Source: Rosa chinensis (lineage: Eukaryota > Streptophyta > Magnoliopsida > Rosales > Rosaceae). From it: a DNA stretch of 64,000 nucleotides. The stretch covers positions 17,100,001-17,164,000 of the forward strand of contig NC_037090.1 in assembly GCF_002994745.2 (NCBI RefSeq). The letters are read 5' to 3'. The position numbers and the translations under genes were made by a program. A model generated the notes under the pieces. That model worked only from the letters and a program-made list of their open reading frames with translations, searched no databases and had not been told where the DNA came from. Below, in pieces: positions 59,126 through 64,000 of the stretch; position 1 is the first letter of the stretch; every line of letters starts with the position of its first letter.

Positions 59126-59568
59126 TCTTTACCACAAAATTACATTAAGGATTTAATGCGAAGTGCTTTTGAGTTGTAGTCAAGAACTGACTTGAAATCA
59201 CAGAAGCAGAGGGTATGACATCTCACTTCTAGGTCAGGAAGCAAGGAGTGACAGACGTTGCCAAATATTTCTTCAAGTGAGACCCACAGCCTTCTGGGGT
59301 CTTCTTCATTTATACACTCGTACTAGAGCGAATCATCCAAATGACGAGTCATTAGGATGATGGCTTTCACCTTATTTGCCTCTAAGGCTGCTCTATTTGC
59401 TTCCAAAGCTTGAGCTTGCTCAATAGTTAGCATGTCCTGGCTAGGCTCGAGAATCGTATCCAGGATTTCATCGGTCTTGATATGTTAGCGGACATCACGA
59501 ACCCACCTGTGATATCCAGAGCCAGTTGTTCCCAATGGAGCAAAGTCCAATTTGTTCAGGTTACTCAT
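59126..59568 (-). pseudogene. Copia gag, N-terminal part
   Basis: The ATG at 59568 opens MSNLNKLDFAPLG, typical of plant copia gag starts. A stop follows about 20 codons on, but the same frame continues with KTDEILDTILEPSQ and EQAQALEANRAALEANK. The gypsy insertion cuts it at 59121-59125; the rest of gag resumes at 53691. Confidence 0.72.
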
Positions 59569-60466
59569 CTTGAAAGAGAACAAAAAATGGTTAGTTACGG
59601 AGCGAAAAAAGCTACCATGAAAACATATAAAATTTCTGAGCGTAGTTGCTTCCAAGAAATTAGGAATTTCTGAGCGTAATCACTTCCAAGAAATTCAATT
59701 TCAAGAGGTATTGGATTAGATCGAAACAATGACGTAAGTGGTAGATCTTAAATTCTCTACAAACTCTAAGTTTGGAGATCTCAACCAGTTTCAAACTTGG
59801 AGTGAGCACGAACCCCCACAGTTCAACTTAATTAGGTCTCCCCTATGATGAAAAAGGGGGGGGGGATAGAAGAAGGGAGTTTGCAAGTTCCCGAGAAAAA
59901 GAAGATAAAAATAATAAAAACTTCAAAAACGGGAACCTTTAGTAAAACATACCTCTTAGGATTGCAAAAAGTATTCGATCCTTGTTGTAGGATTGTAAAT
60001 GAGCTTCAGTCCTAGGCGAACAGACTTGTAGGATTGCAGATAAACTTCAGTCCTAGTGTAGGCGAACCGATTTGTAGGATTGCAGCGTGGTTTCGATCCT
60101 TGTTATAGGATTGCAGACTGTTATTAATCCTAGTTGCTAAAACTGATAGATGAAAGGAGCACGGGGCTGCTGCTGGCAACTTACGCACTGGACAGGTGTG
60201 GTATGCTACTTGCTGGCTTGCGACGTTGGGCTGCAGAGATGTGCTATTGATCCTAAGCTAGGATTGCAACTGGTTTGCAATCCCGGTCGAAGCCGGTGCT
60301 AGGTGGATGTGGTGTTGCAGGGGCATGCAAGTAGCGGCAGAGGCTTGTAGCAGGAGTAGGCGCATGGGTGCGTATGAGAGGTGCACAGTGAATGGCAGCA
60401 AACGAGAAGAAGGATTTTTGGGTTTTTGGTTTCTAGAAACTAAGGTTAGAGCTCGTGCTGATAACG
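59569..60466 (-). other. Copia leader between 5' LTR and gag
   Basis: No gene. On the plus strand it contains short repeats of ttgtaggattgcag / cttcagtccta(g) at about 59985-60125 and a T/A and G-rich stretch. A G run (59860-59868) and A-rich tracts are present. Immediately inside the LTR (60451-60466) the minus strand reads cgttatcagcacgagc, the probable primer-binding region. Confidence 0.5.
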
Positions 60467-60688
60467 TGTTTAAGGAAAACTGAAATTGGGAGAGAATTGA
60501 GTCGTGGGGGCCTCTTTATATAGAGGATTACAAGATATATAATCAGAGTTGTACAAGGAAAGTTAATCGTACAATTAATCGGATATTTATGAATATCTCC
60601 GAGAATATCTCTCATTCCTAACCCTATTACAACTAGGTTAAGTAACCTAGAATTTGGGTCAAATACATATTCTGGATTTACTTGAACA
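60467..60688 (-). repeat. 5' LTR of the copia element (222 bp)
   Basis: On the minus strand it starts TGTTCAAGTAAATCC and ends CCTTAAACA. A TATA-like ctatataaagag lies near its middle (about 60513-60524), in the right place for the element's promoter. The matching 3' LTR has been lost. Confidence 0.7.
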
Positions 60689-60703
60689 CTGAACTAATTT
60701 GCT

Positions 60704-60913
60704 GGGCTCTCTGTTGTAATTGCAGGGTTAATACACTTTTTTTTTTCACGTATAAAATCATATTTCATGGGTAAGTAAAAGGACCAAATAAAAATCACCC
60801 AGCAGTACCAAATACATATGTCATTGAACTTAATTCACTACTGAGCTCTTTGTTGTAATTGCAGGCCCAAAATTAATTTACCACCCCACAAAATACTTCA
60901 CACACACACACAC

Positions 60914-60955
<42 letters not shown>

Positions 60956-61015
60956 TTTTCACATGTAAAGTCATATTTCATGGGTAAGTAAAAGGACCAA
61001 ATACAAATCAATACA
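60704..61015. repeat. Imperfect tandem duplication with an AC/AT microsatellite
   Basis: gctct(c/t)tgttgtaattgcagg occurs at 60706 and 60845, and catatttcatgggtaagtaaaaggaccaaata occurs, in two halves here, at about 60760 and 60972. Between the second pair of segments lies (CA)n (about 60898-60916) plus (AT)n (about 60917-60953). Some of this also matches DNA at 49790-49830, next to direct repeat copy 1. Confidence 0.72.
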
Positions 61016-61087
61016 AAAGATTATAATCCCCAAGTCTTGGAGCCTGTTTTCTGATCTTTATCCACGAGCCTTGCAAGTTGCAACAAG

Positions 61088-63182
61088 TTTTTTTTTTTTT
61101 TTGGCATTGAAGAAACATTACGGAGGAAAAAAAATAGAAGAAATAACCAGAGCAGCAAACGAAGAAACAAGAAAGCAAGAAACAAACTCCAAAAGCACAG
61201 CTAAGGAGGGGGGGGCGCAGCATCGAAAAGAAAAATACGCATTAGGGAGGGGGAGGATTGGAGAACCAATCAACAGAACACACCCTTCGTAAAGCCATGA
61301 AAGCCACCAGATCAGCAGCACCGTTGGCTTTTCTGCTGACCCAACGCCAGTTAACATGATGGAAGCGGTCGGCAAGAGCTCGTATACGAGCAACAATCCG
61401 AGAAGCCGTCCAGTCCACCTTAGAAAGGGGGTTTTGCATAACAGAAATCAGAGACAAGGAGTCAGATTCCAGCAGCAGAGAAGAGAATGAGAGGGAGGAA
61501 GCTGCGATGAGGCCAAGCTCAATAGCCATAGCTTCAGCAGCCAAAGGAGAGGAAGTGAAAGCGAACCTGGAGGAACCCCCACAATGACTCCAACTGAATC
61601 ACGAATCACCACCGCCAAACCACAAGAGTTAGAATCTGCATCCCAGGCCGCATCCGTATTTAATTTAAGAGAACCACATTGAGGGGCAGACCAATGGGTC
61701 TCCTTGGTAGACAGATCAGCGATGCAAGAGTGTCGCTGGGGAAGCAGCTTGGGAGGGATCTGAAGGAATTCCCTTGATGCAGCAAAGGTAAGAGAAGCGA
61801 CAATAGAAGGATTATAAGGAACATGGTTGAAAATGAGGTTACACCTATATTTCCAAATGTACCACAGAAGGAAAGCAACATGGGTGGGGAATTCAGCATC
61901 AGCCAAAGCTAAACCATTGTCAGGATTAAACAGTGCCACCAACCAACTGTCAAATGTGGTAATTCCTTGAGTGTCGATACTGTAACTGAGGGGATGTGAA
62001 AACCAGGTCAGAATAACTAGAGGACAAAGAAGTAACCCATGTTCAATTGTCTCACGATTAGAGTCACAGAGAGGGCATATAGAGGAAGTAGCCAGGTGTC
62101 TTCTAAATCTGTTAGAGTTTGTAGGCAAAATGTTAGACGTAGCCCGCCACAAGAAGAACTTAATTTTGGATGGGGCACGAAGTTTCCATAATCACTTCCA
62201 AACATGAGGATGAGTTTGATGAGACTGATGGGGGTGACAAATGAGTGTAGGAATGGACCTTGAAACAGCGAATTTATAACCAGATTTGACTGTATACTCA
62301 TCGAGGTGGAGGCAGACCAACTTAGCTTATCCAAGTCAAGAGCGGGCCCAAATTGTGTAGCATGGATTGCAGTGATTACCTCAAGTGGGAGAAGAGATTA
62401 TAAGGTCGGCAGATTCCACACTTTTGTAGATCTGTCAATGAGTGAGGAGACTGGGGTAAATGGAGCTTGAGGGGACATAAGGGAACTTAGATTAAAGTTC
62501 AAATGTCGTGGAATCCAGTTGTCACGCCAAAAATTGACATCCGCCCCAGAACTGATTTGCTAAAGAGAGCTAGGTGCAAGGAGAGATCTACCCTCCAGCA
62601 AACTAGACCATGCCCAAGAAGGGGACGGACCTCAAACTGCATGGAGAAAGGAACAGTGTGGGAAGTACAAACTTTTCAAAACCCGAGCCCATAGCGCTTG
62701 AGGATTGGATAATAGACGCCAACCTTGTTTAGCTAGGAGAGCAATGTTGAAATCTGCAAGGTTGCAGAAGCCAAGGCCTCCAACAGACTTTGGGAGGCTA
62801 AACATATCCCACTTCTTCCAGTGAATACCCGACTTGGAAGCGCTGGTCCCCCACCAGAAATTGGCCAAAGAGGAGGAAATCTTGTTACATACCGTTGTGG
62901 GAAACTTGAATACGGTCATAGGGTACTCCGGAATAGCAAGCGCGGCCGCTTTAATCATGGTCTCCTTCCCTGCCTATGATAAGGTTGAAAGGTTCCAGCC
63001 CGCAATTTTTTTGTCGATTCTCTCACATACATAATTCAGAGCAGAAATCTTTGACCGACCCCAAATGGTTGGGAGACCCAAATACGAACCCGGGTTCGTT
63101 ACTGCTTTCATCCCCAAGATATGGCTAATGAGATGAACAATTTTCGGTCTTGTGTTGGGACTCACAATTGTATAAGGTAGGA
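61088..63182 (-). mobile_element. 5'-truncated L1-type LINE (2.1 kb)
   Basis: A perfect 13-base duplication AAGTTGCAACAAG flanks it (61075-61087 and 63183-63195). Its poly(A) tail is the T run at 61088-61102. It contains the C-terminal part of the reverse transcriptase protein (FANFWWGT, LPKSVGGLGF), a zinc-binding-like CPLCDSNRETIEHGLLLCP segment (62066-62010) and an RNase H domain. The 5' end stops inside the reverse transcriptase, the usual result of incomplete reverse transcription. Confidence 0.9.
61242..63170 (-). pseudogene. LINE ORF2 C-terminal part with RNase H, frameshifted
   Basis: Open blocks on the minus strand are about 63170-62974 (SPNTRPKIVHLI, SYLGLPTIWGRS), 62958-62632, 62152-61448 and 61544-61242. 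RNase H signatures include LKLNTDAAWDAD, with the first catalytic Asp, at about 61664-61629, and ALADRFHHVNWRWVSRKANGAAD near the end, containing the His-region. Frame changes at about 62970, 62630-62330 and 61550 inactivate it. Confidence 0.82.
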
Positions 63183-63195
63183 AAGTTGCAACAAG

Positions 63196-64000
63196 TTGAT
63201 TACGCAAGTTGTTTCGGTTCTTAATCAACATAATCATCACCAGTGTTTCAATTCAGAATCAACAGACACATTTCAGATCCAAAAAAGAAAAACATTATTT
63301 ATATCTTAACTTGCAAAATTTTCTTCCATGAATTTCTTAATTGAAAGTTCTCAACAAAAAAATCTTAACTTTGAACATAAAATGCACACTTAGAATCCTT
63401 TAAGCATAAATGAGAAAGGAGCACGCCATAGAGGACAGTCGCATTGATCAGTTACTTATATATACAAAACTAAACGTGTCCAAATATGTATGTATATATA
63501 TATATACACACACAGCAAGGTTTCAAAGAGGACGTCCTTGCTATAGTTAAGTTGCGGATGCGTCAAGCACAGTCGTCCATTGCTTTAAATGAAAAGCAAC
63601 GGCTCAGATCGATCTCTTCCCAAAAACCATTGCTGGTCGAAGTAGAAAGCCTCAAACGAACTGTAGACTCTCCACTTCGATGCAACCAAAGTCTCTGGTT
63701 CTCTTTCTCCACCCAAAATCCAGGTTTTCTCGTCTCCAAATACTAGAAACTCATCTCAGGTTGTACGATTGTTGCAACCGAAACTTTATTTTTTCCTTCC
63801 TCTCATGAAAATTGTAGCTCTCTTATGGCCCCAACATCCCTTGGAGTTTTCGCGCCAAAAGTTGGAGACTTGGAAGTAGAGAAACACATCTAGAGTATGG
63901 ATTCTCTCTCTTTTATAATTTGTTTGATTTCCAATTACAAAATTTAGGGGTTTTTCCATATTTGGGACTTTTCTTCTTTCTGTTTCTAGGTTTCTGTTTT
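63196..64000. other. Right edge, no gene supported
   Basis: An (AT)n(AC)n tract lies at about 63485-63515. An open frame on the plus strand (63486-63746) starts in that microsatellite and matches nothing I recognise. CT-rich leader-like sequence toward the end could belong to a gene starting beyond the window. Confidence 0.35.

Larger units (their letters stand above)
51013..60688 (-). mobile_element. Ty1/copia retrotransposon remnant, split by a gypsy insertion
   Basis: On the minus strand the order is: 5' LTR (60688-60467), leader, gag (from 59568), a break where the gypsy element sits (53692-59125), the rest of gag (53691 to about 53000), GAG-pre-integrase with a GHSSHNMM-type stretch (about 52360-52290), and integrase-linker pieces down to about 51060. 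Frames contain several stops; the first in gag comes about 20 codons after its start. The reverse transcriptase, RNase H and 3' LTR are gone, so it is an old, truncated copy. Confidence 0.72.

Overview
The window is nuclear DNA from a flowering plant. It shows AT-rich intergenic DNA, intron-split plant genes, a plant carotenoid P450, a plastid nucleobase permease, an ATL-type RING-H2 ligase, and many plant-type transposons (hAT, CACTA, Mutator-like, Ty3/gypsy, Ty1/copia, L1-type LINEs, tRNA-derived SINEs). The repeat families look like a eudicot, and Rosaceae is my best guess, but nothing here proves the family.

Four host genes look functional. (1) 4309-8275, minus strand: a nine-exon CYP97C1/LUT1-type carotenoid epsilon-ring hydroxylase of lutein synthesis. 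All eight introns could be placed in frame, and one is of the GC-AG class. (2) 25378-27719, minus: a four-exon 2-oxoglutarate/Fe(II) dioxygenase of the F3H/DMR6-like plant group. (3) 42690-44393, minus: a single-exon NCS1 nucleobase transporter (PLUTO type). (4) 46103-47080, plus: a single-exon ATL-family RING-H2 E3 ligase, divergent from the transporter. They share no pathway; items 1 and 3 are expected in plastids. Broken host genes are two DUF295/F-box-like relics (about 955-4070) and an F-box pseudogene (39129 to about 41130) cut by a solo LTR.

The rest is mostly transposons, many nested and many with target-site duplications (TSDs) readable by eye. From left to right: a hAT-type element (64-940); a 5'-truncated LINE (8935-14311) that received both a Mutator-like element (9011-10720) and a second retroposon (13040-14215); two foldback MITEs (14818-15693); an LTR-like block (16070-17550); a 486-bp Mutator MITE (18117-18602); a CACTA element carrying a glutamate-receptor-like gene fragment (19177-22882); a second long-TIR Mutator-like element (30216-31209); a third one (35914-38572) containing an ORF1-only LINE derivative (36239-37971); a solo LTR (39841-40902); a second ORF1-only LINE derivative (47240-49245); an old copia element (about 51013-60688) split by a younger Ty3/gypsy element (53697-59120); and a 5'-truncated LINE (61088-63182).

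No new gene system stands out. The most notable observations are two unrelated LINE derivatives that carry only ORF1 (comparable to mammalian half-L1 elements), the GC-AG intron in the carotenoid hydroxylase, a gypsy polyprotein whose last 52 codons lie inside its LTR and whose reverse transcriptase has lost a catalytic Asp, and the host-gene fragment inside the CACTA element.
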